This document shows positions 31,016-43,894 of a stretch of DNA of 64,000 nt, piece by piece; positions within the stretch are counted from its first letter, which is position 1, and each line of letters begins with the position of its first letter. This stretch comes from Diphasiastrum complanatum (Eukaryota > Streptophyta > Lycopodiopsida > Lycopodiales > Lycopodiaceae), in assembly GCA_029204225.1 (NCBI GenBank), contig CM055092.1, positions 58,282,790-58,346,789 on the forward strand, written 5' to 3'. A program made the position numbers and the translations under genes. The notes beneath the pieces were generated by a model. The model saw only the letters and a list, made by a program, of their open reading frames with translations, made no database searches and was not told the DNA's origin.

Positions 31016-31439
31016 CCTTGGTAACCCAGATCAAGCTTGATGATGATAGGCAAATCATTCACAGATCAGATCTTACACTACAAAGGTCATCACAGCCAGA
31101 TGTAATAAGATCTAGTCAAATCCAACAAGATCTAGCCATATCCAACTAGATCCAACAAGATCCAAGTAGGATCAAAGTCCATATAGGATCAAAGAAATAG
31201 CAAAACACCATCTAACAACAATTAGCCTCTGAAATTGCATATATGATTTGAAGATCTCAAGAAAAAAGAGCAAAAGCAAAGGTAAAAGTCACTTAAACTG
31301 ATGGATCAACTACCAGATCTTCATAAGAACTCTCACAAGACTCACCATAGAGTCGACCCAGATGGACTCACAGAAATCTTGACGAGAGTTACTTGTGAAG
31401 GAAAGCCTCTGCAAGAGTTCTGACAAGTACAAGTAGAAA

Positions 31440-31815
31440 ACTCGGTAGTTATCCACGCGGACTATCCACACGACTCACAACACTTAGTCGATTTTCAGAA
31501 GTTTATATTTGCGTGGAACATCCACGCGTGGATTATCCACACTAAACTATTTTTTGAAACTTCTCCAACCATGCTGCCGGTGAATCTGGTCAATGGCGTG
31601 AAAATTTATATTGGCGTGGATTATCCATGCAAATATAAATTTGAAAATTTCGACAATAGTTGGAAGGGAAGGGGGGCGGTGGTTATTTGCATGGATAATC
31701 CATGCACAGACAGTTAATGCTAACCGCTTCAGTGGATCGAGGCATTCATGATTGTTATCCGCAAATTATCCATGTCAAAGTTATCTACGCGTGGATTATC
31801 CACACATGGATTTTT
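31440..31815. repeat. Cluster of short palindromes around GTGGATTATCCAC
   Basis: At least eight near-copies of (G)TGGATAATCCA(C/T)GC, or its half TTATCCAC, occur in about 370 bp. Examples are at 31447, 31459, 31517, 31529, 31615, 31689, 31762, 31789 and 31802. Several are self-complementary (GCGTGGATTATCCAYGC). Spacing is irregular. Confidence 0.7.
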
Positions 31816-31906
31816 TTAAAAAAAATTATTAGTAATTGTTTTGATATGTGTTTGATAAAATCATTTTTGTAACAGAATGCTACACAATAAATATTTATGT
31901 TACTCA

Positions 31907-33390
31907 CTAATATAATCCATATGATCGGACCAATTTGCAAATATTCTCGAATTGCAAATTTTTTTTTCTTCGAAAGCTACGAATAAACAAAAGTATTATA
32001 ACAAAAAAGTATCTCTTTAATAATACCTTCCATTCGGATCCTCTAGCAAAGTCCCATTTTGCATTTGATATTTTTTGTCCCTCCTTTGATGCTTTTTGTA
32101 GTGTGCCATGTATCCACTTTATAGTGCATTGCTTGGGAAATGGCTCAATATCACGTGAACTTGTGGCCATGTGTCTACTTCTATTATGTCATTGGCGCTT
32201 TCTAGCCAAGGTCCTCTCTTTTTTCTCTTCTTCGTATAGGTCTAGCCATTTATCCATAATTCCACAATTATAAAGCATGAATGTGGAAATTTTTTCTCGT
32301 TGGAATGGTGTCAACCTATGGACCTTTCCCATCCCTTGAGGTTTTCCACCTGTTACCTCTTCGACTTCCTCCTCATGCCACAATTGTGGAGCAGATGGAT
32401 GTAGTTGGTGCAATATTTCAGTAACATAAAAGAGAGATTCATGTACTAACCATCCCTCTGACATGCTACCTTCATGCCTTGCCTTTTGATGCACAAAATC
32501 TTTTAAAACTTTCATGTACCTTTCCATAAAGAACATCCACCTAAAAAACCAAAAAAAAAAAAAAACGGTTAGACATCAGAGTTTTATTTAATGAGTTCAA
32601 ATATCAATTGATTTAGTTTACAATACATATGCAAAAAAAATAGAAACTTCTTCAACCAAGTGCACCAATAGATGCACTTACAAGTCCATGATGGAAATCG
32701 GAGAATATTTCTCAAACATGTACACAATCTCCACCATATCTTCATGTCTCTTATGAAGATCTAGCTCACGAATTTCTTTTGAACAAATCCTTATGCAACA
32801 TATTCAATTCATTTTATGTCTTGAGTTTCCAGTCAATAAATAAAAAATAATCAATACATCAAGTAAATATATATACCTGACAATGATTGATAGTTTGTAT
32901 ATGGTCTCACAAATATCTTTTGACAAGCACCCACAAATTGACAATGGATATATGAATTGAATCATCTTTAGCCAATGATGAGACTTGAGACCTTGAAGAT
33001 TTTCATCCATTGTGAATGATGTTCGTAGAGAATGGGAAAAACTAGTTGGTTATTGCAACTAGTTACGTAATATTTGACAAGAGGTGCAAAAGTTTTTATT
33101 GTGTGTTTGCTATTTGATAACTGCTATCTTGAGTTTTAACTTTCCTTCATGTGAAAAAATTGTAAAACAAGTGAGTGCTTTTACCTGAATAGCAGTAGAA
33201 GTATTGTCTTGTGAGGATGCCATACTTTTTCCGTAGCACATAAATATTTAAGAAGCCAAAAAGCATTTGAAGACATTGAGCATTGATAGCGTAAAAAATC
33301 AAAACTCTAAGGAGTTTCAAGTCTTCAACTTGAGAGCTTGTAGATATGGGTGTGCTGAAAGATTGCTTGACTACTTTCATACTTAGATGG
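31907..33390 (-). pseudogene. CACTA (En/Spm-type) transposase C-terminal remnant
   Basis: Read from high to low coordinates: an N-side piece (33147-33380), then DENLQGLKSHHWLKMIQF with IYPLSICGCLSKDICETI (32804-33010). Then comes MERYMKVLKDFVHQKARHEG with SMSEGWLVHESLFYVTE (32189-32536), and a trailing piece with GSEWKVLLKR (31907-32170). The DENLxGLKSHD and MERYMKVLKxYVxxxARPEG phrases are hallmarks of the DUF4218-like tail of plant CACTA transposases. The catalytic domain is not seen, and the pieces are separated by stops and insertions. Terminal CACTA repeats were not found. Confidence 0.75.
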
Positions 33391-33733
33391 TCATTCAGAC
33401 TTTTCTTTATAGAAATACCATAAAACGTACTATCCTAGAATTTATATGTTGGTGTTGGATTTCAATGTTCAAGTGGAAGCCCATTTTTTAATGAGCATTT
33501 TGAAACTGCAAATACTCAGAAAATCGTAAAATGTGCACAGAGAATCGAAGTCTACCTTTGACCCTTGAGCATCGAAATTGATTTCGATCTTGGCCTAGGG
33601 CAAATGGATTGAATTGGTTTGATGCCTATTTCTACCTAGCACCTATATCGACCCGACATCAATTTTGACCCAGCACCTATATCGACTTGACACCTATTTT
33701 GACTCGAAACCTATTTCGATACTGCCAACCATT

Positions 33734-34065
33734 TGTTAAAGTATAGTACTAAGGACCATAAATGGATCTTTGAATGATCCACAAGGTTGATTGTGTGCTT
33801 GTTAAACAATCTATCAGATACTAGTCATCAGAAAACAAGATCTAGTTTGCAGCTTGATAGAAAACAAGTAGAGACAATCAAAGCATTGATCAATAACTAT
33901 AATCCAACTCCACACATGTGGAAATAAGGCTGTAGTACGGCTTGTAGACAGTGTTTAGAATGTGCCAAAGCTGGGTTTCATTGGAATCAAAAGCAATCAC
34001 CATACAATGAGAGGAAACTTGAGTTTCTCCTTGAGGCTCCAAAAAGTTTCTATCTCCTCACTATG
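33734..34065 (-). repeat. Element D 3' LTR, outer part
   Basis: It matches 44105-44410 of the 5' LTR almost base for base (TTGATTGTGTGCTTGTTAAAC, GAGGCTCCAAAAAGTTTC). It stops abruptly at CACTATG where the inverted segment begins. Confidence 0.88.
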
Positions 34066-35494
34066 AGCGCAAGCAAGCACCTAGAGCATGGTACTCTAGG
34101 CTAAACTCTTTTCTCATTTCCATCAATTTTATAATGAGTGCCTATGATCCATCATTGTACATAAGGTTTCATTATTGCATGATCATTATTCTTGTTTTGT
34201 ATGTAGCTGACATTATCTTGAGTGGTAATGATCTAGATGGAATTAGAGATGTAAAAATTGCTTTAGCAAAAGAGTTTAAAATGGTAGATCACGGCCTATT
34301 AAGCTTCATTCTTGGAATAGAGGTTATTAGAGGATGTGATTTTAGCTTCATTTGTCAATCTAAATATGCTACATCCATCCTAGATAGATTTGGAATGAAA
34401 AATTGCAAAGGCATTGAGACACCAATGGAGCAACATGTAAAAGCATCTATTGGGTGTGATGAAGCATCCTTTGAGGACACCAAGGCTTATTGGATCCTTG
34501 ATCTATTTAGCTGTAACTAGACCTGATCTTAGTTATAGTGCTGGAAAGTTAAGCCAATTCATGCAAAGTCCTCTAGTTTCACATTGGAAGATGGCCAAAA
34601 GAGTTCTTAGATACATTTCATCTACTAAGAATTTTGGCATTTGTGTAGAGGGACTAATCTTGGCTTAAGAGCCTATAGTGGACAAAGTGGATAGAAGATC
34701 AACAAGTGCTTTTGCCACCTTTCTATGTGATGGAGTAGTATCATGGCTTTTCAAAAAGCAAGATACCATCTCCCTATCTTCCACAAAATACGACTACAAG
34801 GCCTTGACATCAACATGCAAGGAGGTCTTGTGGCTCAAAAGGCTATTGGTGGAGCTTCATGTCATGAAGGAGGAGATTCCTATCATCTATTGTGACAACT
34901 AATCAGCCCAATCACTTGCAGCTAATCCTACATTCCATGCAAGGAGCAAACACATCGAGATTGCTCATCATGTCATGAGGGAGAAAGTGCAAGCCAAAGA
35001 GATCAAGCTCCAACATGTGCCATCATCAAATTTAGCTGAGTTGTTTACTAAATCTTTACCTGAAGATTCATTTCTCAAGCTTAGATCTTCAATTGGAGTT
35101 ATTGATAAAAGCATTGTGATTTCCAAGGCTAGATTTGAGGAGGAGTGTGAAAAATTGCCTACATTGGCAAATCTAGCCATGTAGAATATTGTACATTTTG
35201 TCAATATTGTTTGTTGGTTACTTGAATGGCCAAAGTGCCACTTGTACATTCACACCTAAAGTAGGTTACCACGAGTCAAGAGAAGTGGTTGTGTCCATTT
35301 GGTAGTGATTCTTACTTTGTAGTAACTAGACCATGATTTATGATAAGATTTGTACCTACCCTGCACCCTACCAAGCATGACTCTTGGATCTAGGCTAGGG
35401 TTTCAACATTAGGGCAAGAAAGTTGAGTCTACCTCCTTATTACATGCTGGATTTTCACCTAAATTAGCAAAGGAAGTGTCTTTTACTATGTATT
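34066..35494 (+). pseudogene. Inverted segment of element D: RT tail, RNase H, polypurine tract and half LTR
   Basis: The segment starts with KQAPRAWYSRL, which continues RT exactly where the minus-strand part stops (VCFLKK at 35495-35515). It then reads SAYDPSLYIRF, the catalytic region altered to YVADII, ILGIEVIRG, CQSKYATSILDRFGMKNCKG, and RNase H with VSWLFKKQDTISLSSTK and HARSKHIEIAHH. A polypurine tract TTTGAGGAGGAG ends at 35145, followed by the LTR start TGTGAAAAATTGCC (35146). This LTR half ends at 35494 inside a region that the left LTR piece lacks. Together the two halves account for one LTR, so 34066-35494 was flipped in place. Confidence 0.85.
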
Positions 35495-36618
35495 ATCTTC
35501 TTCAAAAAACACACCTTTCCTTCATGCTTTGCCTTGATGAAGCCCTTGGGTTGCCTCATGTAGATCTCTTCCTCCAAATAACCATTGAGAAATGCATTTG
35601 TGAAATCAAGTTAGAATAGCTCCCAATTGAAGGTTGTAGCAAGACTAATGATCAACCTGATAGTAACAAGCTTAGCCACATGAGCAAAAACCTCATCATA
35701 ATCAATGCCTTTGGTTTGTAAAAAACCTTTGGCTACAAGCCTAGATTTATGCTTGCTTATTGATCCATCTTGATTATACTTCAATATAAATACCCACTTG
35801 CAATCAAGAGGTTTCTTCCCTTGAGGAAGATCCACAAGATCCCAAGTATGATTCTCAATAAGAGCATCATAATCTACTTGCATAGCATCCATCCAACTTT
35901 TAGACTTACAAGCTCTTCGTAGCATGTTGGCTCATCTAACATTGAAGTAAGAAAGGTGTAAGATGTGAAAAATGATGAGCCTTCCCTTTGATCACCTTGA
36001 CCATCATAGGTGAGCCTCAATGGCTCGGATCTTGCCCTTGTAGATCTTCTTGGAGTTCTTGGAGTTCTTGCATCTTGAGGTGGATCCTCAAGTTCTTCTT
36101 CACTTGGAAGCTCCTCCTCCATCCTAGCATGATCCTTGGCATCAAGATGATTAGTAGCATTATCATCCAAATCACAAGCATGTCCTTCATAAAAAACAAC
36201 ATCCCTACTCACTATCACCTTGCTAGTGATGGGATTGAAGACTCTATAACCTTTGCTATTCTCACCATATCCCACAAAGATTCCTTTGATGGATGTTGCA
36301 TCATCCTTCCTTCTCTTATCCAAGGATTGGTGTACATAGCAAGTGGATCCAAAAACTTTGAGATCCTTGAGATTGGGCTTCTCTCCAGATAGAGCTTCAA
36401 ATGGTGTGATTCCTCCAATGGCTTGGTTTGGCAATCTATTGCACAAATAGTTAGCACAAGTTATTGCTTCACCCCAAAATGGTTTGGATAGAGAAGCATC
36501 TAGCCTTAAGGCCTTAGCACACTCACAAAGAGATCTATTTCTTTTCTCACTCACTCCATTTTGTTGAGGGGTGTATGGACATGACAACTCCCTCTTTATG
36601 CCATTAGAACAACAAAAG
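35495..36618 (-). pseudogene. Element D integrase C-terminal part and reverse transcriptase N-terminal part
   Basis: From high to low coordinates: ELSCPYTPQQNGVSEKRNRS (integrase, near the catalytic Glu), KPFWGEAITCANYLCNR, and GIFVGYGENSKGYRVF. Next are the linker TPRRSTRARSEPLRLTY and RT start SWMDAMQVDYDALIENHTW, CKWVFILKYNQDGS and RLVAKGFLQTKGIDYDEVF. One frameshift near 35925 separates two long frames (36587-35874, 35925-35611). It is cut at the right by element C. Confidence 0.9.
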
Positions 36619-37482
36619 TATTAAAATTGAAAAACATTCCATATTGATTTCTTGGCTTGCTACAAATGTTGTACCATGCAAGTATGTAGCTCATTAATGC
36701 AAAATGCCAAGTTTGACCTACATAGAACTCAAGCTACATGGTTATGTACTATCTAGTTTGATAAATGCAACTGGCATATAGTTTGTAGACATAGAATTAG
36801 CATGATTATGCTTGTAGAAACTCGTGGCAACTCACATGCATTAATTGTAAGTGATCCATAGTGACATGCAAGGCATGCACAAAGTTTAATGGACACATGC
36901 ATGATGATTTGGACATTTCTAGTTAGAACTAGTACACTTGTAAAAAGTTGGTAGAATTTCATGCATGACAAGTGACAAATGTCACATAGACTCTAGATGT
37001 CATTTTGGAATGGATAGATATGGTTCTACCTTGAGCTACCTCAATCTCCATAAATATGTGTAGCTCTCCACACAATCAATGATGAAGAACCAAAGTTTTG
37101 TAGCTATGTCATGTCATTTTGGATCTAAACAAATATTGCTTGTTATCTCTCTAGCTCTCTCTCTCTCTCTAACTCGTGTTGAGGCTAGTGCTCATACATT
37201 GAAATCTTGTATTTTTATCAATAGTGTTTTCTTTTGAAGCATTTCACACGTGTCAAAAGTAGGATTCAAACCAGCCAAAGTGTCTCAAACCACTTTTTGT
37301 GTCTGATCTAGAAAACTTGTCTTGTGGAATATTTGAGATTCATCTCAAATATAGTTGCAAGTGTTTCACATATGAAGGTAGTTCAACCTTGAAAATACCT
37401 ATAGTGAAGAGAGCAGCAACTCTAAGTCTGATAGGAACAAGCTCAAACATATCTCAATCCAATAACTAAGAGGTCTTTATTA

Positions 37483-40400
37483 TAATGGCATCTTAGGGAG
37501 GATATCTTCTAGAAGCCAGTGAAAGACTAAACACTTCTAATTACTCAATTTGGAAGTTAAGAATGGAGTCTGTTTTGATTCTCCAGGATGTTATGGATAT
37601 TGTGCTTGGTGTTGAGGAGGACCCTCAAGCACAGGTTGAAATTCCTAAATATAAGAAGAGAGCTAGAATGGCTCTACATTTCATTAAGATGAATGTATCT
37701 AATGAAATTTTGAGAGAGATAGGATCTTGCACTACAGCCAAAGAAGCCTGGGATGCACTAAAGACCATCTATGAAGCAAAGAATACTCACGCTTAGGAAT
37801 CAGGTTTTCCAAAGTTTTCAAAGAAGTGAAGAGAGTGCATCTAACTATGTTCTGAGAGTTAAAGATTTACATAGAGAGCTTTCCTGTGTTGGTGTTACCA
37901 TTAATCATGTTGAGCTAGTTCAAGTCATATTGAATGGCTTGAGAGATGACTATGATAATCTTGTTTAGTCTTTTGCTATTAAGGAGGAGCTACCTAATCT
38001 AGAAACTCTCCAAGGAATTCTTATTTCTGAAGAATCTAGACAAAGCTATAAACTCTCCAGGATGAACAAACTTGAACATGGTGGAAGTGACAAAGCCCTC
38101 TTTGTCAAAGGCAAGCAGAAAGGAAGGAGTAAGAACCAATTCTCTCAAGCATACAACAAAGACAAAGCCAAAGATCGAGATCAAGATGGTGAAGAGGATG
38201 AAACATCTCATTCCTCTAACTCAAAAACCAAGAAGAAGAAAGTAAAGTGCTTCTTTTGTGGCAAAAAGGGGCACTATGCCTCTAATTGCTTTAAGAAGAA
38301 AAACCAACTCAAGCAAGCTAATCTCTCCAAAGAGATTGAAGAAGATTCAGTTGCAAGTGATGGAGAAGGATCACTTATGGTGTTCAGTTTCTCTTCATCA
38401 CCTTTCAAGAAAGATGGAGCTTGGTACATAGACAGTGGAGCCTCTTCACATATGTGCTGTTCAAAGGAGTCATTTGACTCAATCTTACCTTTCAAAGGAC
38501 TCAAGAGATCTATTTACACAGCTAATGATCATGAGTGTCCAATAGAAGGAATTGGCAACATTCCATTGAAACTTGCTTCTTCAAAAGTTCTTGCACTTTC
38601 TAATGTTCTTTTCATTCCAAAACTTACAAAGAATTCAATTAGTGTGGGAAAGTTGCTTGATAATGGTTGTGATGTAAAGTTCAACTCCAATACTTGTTTT
38701 ATCAAGAGAAAAGATGAGATCATTGCTGATGGAACTAGATGTGGTGGAATTTTTAAATTCTTATGAGAATGCAAACCTTTGTGAAGTTGTTTTGTTATCC
38801 AAGGAGGAGCTGTGGCATAGAAGGTTGGGACATCCTAGCTTTACATCTATGTCTTCTATGGTTAAGAAAGAGAAGGCTATTGTCTTCCAAAATCTCTTTC
38901 TAAAGATTTCAAGCCTTGTGAGGCTTGTGCCATTGCAAAGTCACACAAAAAGCCATATCAGAAGTCTTTTATAAAGACTACTTATCCATTGGAACTCATA
39001 CATTCAGATGTACATTTTTCCTCTTCTAAAAGTATTGGTGGTGCAACATGTTTTGTCACCTTTATTGATGACATTACTAGATACACTTGGTTGTATCTAC
39101 TTTCTTCAAAGGCTATGGTTTTTGATCACTTCCTTATCTTCAAAGCTTATGTAGAAAAACAGTTTTCTTGCAAACTTAAAGCTTTAAGATGCGATGGAGG
39201 AGGTGAATATATCTCCAACAAGTTTCATAATTATTGTGAAGGTGAAGGAATAAAGAGAGAATTTTCTTATGCCTATTCTCCATCCCAAAATGGAGTAGCT
39301 GAGAGGAAAAATAGATCTTTATGTGAATGTGCTAAAGCAATACGAGTAGCAGCTTCTTTGCCTATTGAATATTGAAGTGAAGCTATAAATTGTGCAAACT
39401 ATTTGTGCAATAGATCACCTCACAATGCTCTTGCTGGAAAAACACCTTTTGAAGTCTTGTTTCAGAAAAAACCTAAGGTAGATCACCTTAGAGTTTTTGG
39501 TTGTACTTGCTTTGTTAATATGCCCTTGGAAACAAGGAAAAGAGATGATCCTAATTCTGTTAAAGGGATCATGGTTGGATATGCATCCAACAAGAAATCT
39601 TACAGGATCTATGTTCCCTCTACCTCAACTACAATTGAGAGTAGAGATGTGATATTCCATGAAGATCAAAAATACATTCTTGAGAAGGCCGAGTTCAAAG
39701 ATTCTCACAAAGATACTCCAATCATCACCCTTGAAGATCATCATGGAGAGATGGGGCTGAGATTTGAGGAGTCACCTCGAATTTTTTCACCAAGGAGATC
39801 TCAAAGAAAAAGATCCGAGCCTAGAAGGCTTACCTATGAAGATAGAGAAAAGCAAGTGGAAATCAGCTCCACTATTTGTGCCTATTTTATTTCTCATGAG
39901 GAGCCAAAGGATGTATATGATTCTATCAACTCAAAAGAATGGTACCTTGCCATGAAGGAAGAATATGATGCTTTGATGGTCAATAATACATGGGAGCTTG
40001 TGGATCTTCCATCCAACAAGCATACCATTGGTTGCAAATGGGTTTTTTGAGTCAAGTATAATCAAGATGGCACAATCAACAAGTACAAGGCTAGGCTTTG
40101 TGCTAAAGGCTTTGCTCAAGTATATGGACTTGATTATGAGGAGACCTTTGCCCCAGTTGCAAAGATGGTGTCAATTAGAATCATAATTTCTCTTGCTTGT
40201 TTTTTCAATTGGTAAATTCTTCAACTAGATGTTTCTAATGCATTTCTAAATGGCTATTTAGAAGAAGAGATCTATATGGATCAACCTATTGGGTTCATCC
40301 ATGATGAGGGAAAAGTTTGCTTGCTCTTCAAAAGTTTATATGGATTAAAGCAAGCCCCAAGGTCATGGTATTCTCGACTTAACACCTTTCTTGAGTCACT

Positions 40401-41470
40401 AGGATTTAATCTTAGTAACTATGATCCCTCCTTATATGTCAAATTTTTTGATAAAGATATTGTCATACTTCTTATGTTGATGATATCATTTTGACAGGAA
40501 GTTGTATCAAGTTAGTTGAGGAAACCAAGATTGCACTTGGAAAAGAGTTTACGATGCAAGATCTTGGAAAAATTCACTATATTCTAGGATTAGAGATTGA
40601 CTTTATTAAAGATAAAGCATTTATATGTCAATCTAAGTATGCTCTTTCAATGTTAAAAAAGTTCAATATGCTGAATTGTAAGAGTATAGAGACACCTATG
40701 GAGCAAAATGTAAGGACTCTAACAAAGGTGATGAAAGATCCTTCGAGGACATCACATTTTCTAGAAGTCTTATAGGCTCCTTAATTTGGCTCACAATAAC
40801 TAGACCTGACATAAGCTTTAGTGTTCATAAGTTGAGCCAGGCTATGCAAAATTCTTCAATTTATCATTGGAAAAAGGCCAAGAGAGTGCTTAGATATATA
40901 TCTTCAACTTTTGATTTTGGTTTATTGTATAAAAGTGAAGATCTTTCTATTATTGGTTATTCTGACTCGGATTTTGCAAGTGATAGAGCAGATCGAAAAT
41001 CTACAAGTGCTTATGTCATATATCTTGGAGGAAACTTGATATCTTGGCTTTCCAAAAAGCAAGATACTGTATCACTCTCATCATGTGAAGCTGAATACAA
41101 GGCGCTCACTACAACAACAAAGGAAGTGCTTTGGATCAAGAGGTTACTAGTGGAGCTAAAGATAATTATGGAGGAAAATATACCTATGATCATGTGTGAC
41201 AACATTTCAGCTCAAGCCCTTGCCAACAACCCAATATTTCATGCAAGGAGCAAGCATATCGAAGTTGCACATCACTTCATGAGAGAGAAGCTCATTGGAG
41301 GTGAAATCAAATTAGAGCACATTGACATATCATCTTGCATTGCAGATATGCTCACCAAACCTTTGAGAAAAAGTTCCTTCAACAAGCATAGAGCCAACCT
41401 TGGAGTTATACCAAGATCCATGTTCAAATCAATAGGCTTGCTACAAATGTTGTACCATGCAAGTATGTAG
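37483..41470 (+). pseudogene. Element C gag-pol, broken by several stops and shifts
   Basis: Gag begins near 37483 with an in-frame TAG at the fourth codon. It continues as GGYLLEASERLNTSNYSIW and LREIGSCTTAKEAWDALKT. The zinc knuckle is CFFCGKKGHYASNC, then protease WYIDSGASSHMC. Integrase has GHPSFTSMSSM, HSDVHFSSSKS, FIDDITRYTW and QNGVAERKNRS. RT has [18 protein letters not shown] and [16 protein letters not shown]; the YVDD region is hit by a small deletion near 40470. RNase H has GYSDSDFASDRADRKSTSAY and CDN. Breaks lie near 37795, 37966, 38765, 38945, 39375, 40048, 40214, 40470 and 40775. It cannot make a full polyprotein but is otherwise complete, which fits a young copy. Confidence 0.92.
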
Positions 41471-41922
41471 CTCATTAATGCAAAATGCCAAGTTTGACCT
41501 ACATAGAACTCGAGCTACATGGTTATGTATTATCTAGTTTGATAAATGCAACTTGCATATAGTTTGTAGACATAGAATTAGCATGATTATGCTTGTAGAA
41601 ACTCGTGGCAACTCACATGCATTAATTGTAAGTGATCCATAGTGACATGCAAGGCATGCACAAAGTTTAATGGACACATGCATGATGATTTGGACATTTC
41701 TAGTTAGAACTAGTACACTTGTAAAAAGTTGGTAGAATTTCATGCATGACAAGTGACAAATGTCACATAGACTCTAGATGTCATTTTAGAATGGATAGAT
41801 ATGGTTCTACCTCGAGCTACCTCAATCTCCATAAATATGTGTAGCTCTCCACACAATCAATGATGAAGAACCAAAGTTTTGTAGCTATCTCATGTCATTT
41901 TGGATCTAAACAAATATTGCGT

Positions 41923-41927
<5 letters not shown>

Positions 41928-42019
<92 letters not shown>
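41928..42019. repeat. (TC)n microsatellite in element C right LTR
   Basis: About 46 TC units, against a short interrupted tract at 37137-37171 in the left LTR. Confidence 0.97.
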
Positions 42020-42020
<1 letters not shown>

Positions 42021-42179
42021 ACTCGTGTTGAGGCTAATGCTCATACATTAAAATCTTGTATTTTTATTCATTCTTTGATCATTGCTATTATATTCTGTTG
42101 ATTAGCATGCTAGATTGTGGATTAGACATTTCTTTTGATCTAGATTTTGTTGATCAATCTAGAATTAGGTTATGGTGCC

Positions 42180-43894
42180 AATCACAAAGCTTAATTAAGA
42201 TCAGTCACTCTTGTGGACATTCCCCACACATGTGAATTTTGGAAATTTTGTCAAAAAGTCAATCATTTTATTGGAGATATATTCACCTCCATTATCACTC
42301 TTTAATACCTTAATTTTGGTACTAAGTTGATTTTCTACCAACAGTCTTGAACTTTACAAAAGAATCAAACACCATAGATTTGCTAGACAAGAGGTACATC
42401 CAACAAAATCTAGAATAGTCATCAATGAAGATTACATAGTACTTGGCACCACCATTAGATTCATGTGAAAAGCTATGAACATCCGAATGGATGAGTTCAA
42501 GAGGAGAGCTTGATCTTGATGTAGATCTTGAGAAAGGTAGTTTGTGAGTCTTTGAGAGGCTGCATGCTTCATATCTCTTTCCACACTTTGACAAATGCTT
42601 GGGGAGTCCAACTGCAAGCTCCTTTGCAACCATAGATTTCATGGCTTTGTAGTTGGGGTGGCCCGACCTTTTGTGCCATAGTTTCACCTTTGATAACTCC
42701 ACCTTTGCCGAGTTAACACTCTCCACTGCAACATTAGCATCAAGCTTAAACAATCTACCTTGCTTAAAGCCTTTGGCTATATAGCAGATTCTTGGTTAAC
42801 ACATAAAGAACATTATCAAGATTCATCCTTTTGGATGATCCAACATACAAGGGAATTGTTCCTATTCCACTTATCTTACATTCTTGACTACTTGCAGTAT
42901 AGATTGATCTATGTAAATCATTATAAGAAAGTAAAGTGGAGAATATGTCCTTTTGATATGTCATGTGGGAACTAGCCCCACTATCAATCCACCAAGAATC
43001 ATTGGTGTTGTTCTTGGATGATGGTGGTTTGTTGGAAACCATCAAGGATGGCTCTTCATCCTCCTCCTCCTCCTGATGTGCAATGTTGCTTTGTTTGCTC
43101 TTTTGTGTCTTCTTCTTCTTGAGACATTCTGATGCAAAATGTCCTTTCTTTCCACAGGACTTGTCTTTGATCTTGCCCTGTGAGCTTGAAGCCTCATCCT
43201 CCTCCTTGGTCTCCTTGAAGTGCTTCTTCTTGCCATTGGTCTTCTTCTTGCTTTTAAATGAGAAATTAGCTTTCTCATCACCATCCTGCAGAGAAATAAC
43301 ATTCATTCTTGCATTGCTATGCATCATCATACACTCTTCAACCACTAATACATTGTGTAGCTTTTCTATAGTGGGCAAAGTGTCTTGGATTGCAAAGCTT
43401 TGGACCAAATTAGTGATGTTACTCCCTAGACCATTGAGGACAATTTGAACAAGCTCACTATTTTGAATCTTCTCTCCAATGGAAGCTAACTCCCTATTGA
43501 GAGACTTGATTCTTAGCACATAAACCTATGCACTCTCATCACTTCTCTTCATGCTTTGCAGAATCTGATTCCTAAGCATGAGAACCCTTGAAGTGTTACT
43601 AGACTCATAGACTGATCTTAGAGATTTCCAAGCCTCTTTAGCACTGGTACAAGCTGATACTTCTCTCAATAAATCATTGCTTACACTCATCTTCACACAG
43701 TAAAGTGCAAGCCTAGATCTTCTTTTGTATTTAGCTAACTCATGTGCACCTAGATGTTCATCTTCCTCATCAATCAGAAACTCATAGAGATCCTGGAGCA
43801 CCATGAGTGACTCCATCCTCACTTTACAAATAGCATAATTAGTAGAATTTAACCTCTCACTAGCCTCTAAAAGGTATGCTCCAGCAGATCCCAT
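42180..43894 (-). pseudogene. Element D gag, protease and integrase N-terminal part
   Basis: From 43894 down: gag MGSAGAYLLEASERLNSTNY, then LLREVSACTSAKEAWKSL. A single stop near 43522 interrupts the frame, which resumes VLRIKSLNRELASIGEKIQ. Next is the zinc knuckle region (SCGKKGHFASEC; the first Cys of the CCHC is lost), protease WWIDSGASSHMT, IYTASSQECKISGIGTIPL, then after a shift near 42760 the GAG-pre-integrase WHKRSGHPNYKAMKSMV. Integrase HSDVHSFSHESNGGAKYYV and FIDDYSRFCWMYLLSSKSM follow, to GGEYIS near 42270. It is better preserved than most copies here and is cut off by element C. Confidence 0.9.

Larger units (their letters stand above)
36658..42070 (+). mobile_element. Near-complete copia element C, inserted in element D
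   Basis: It has matching LTRs at 36658-37220 and 41439-42070, each starting TGCTACAAATGTTG and ending TTTTTAT(T)CA. They are close to identical except that the TC microsatellite is about 30 bp in the left LTR and about 90 bp in the right. Between them lies a gag-pol in normal copia order. LTR similarity implies recent insertion. About 170 bp at 42071-42240 belong neither clearly to C nor to D, so the right border and target duplication are unresolved. No tRNA-Met primer site was found after the left LTR. Confidence 0.85.

Noticed and set aside
31440-31815. TTATCCACA-like words resembling bacterial DnaA boxes
   Set aside because: The context is plant retrotransposon DNA and the words are halves of a local palindrome family. 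No reason to infer a bacterial origin of replication.
43042-43302. Arg/Lys-rich minus-strand ORF
   Set aside because: A shifted-frame shadow of the element D gag basic region.
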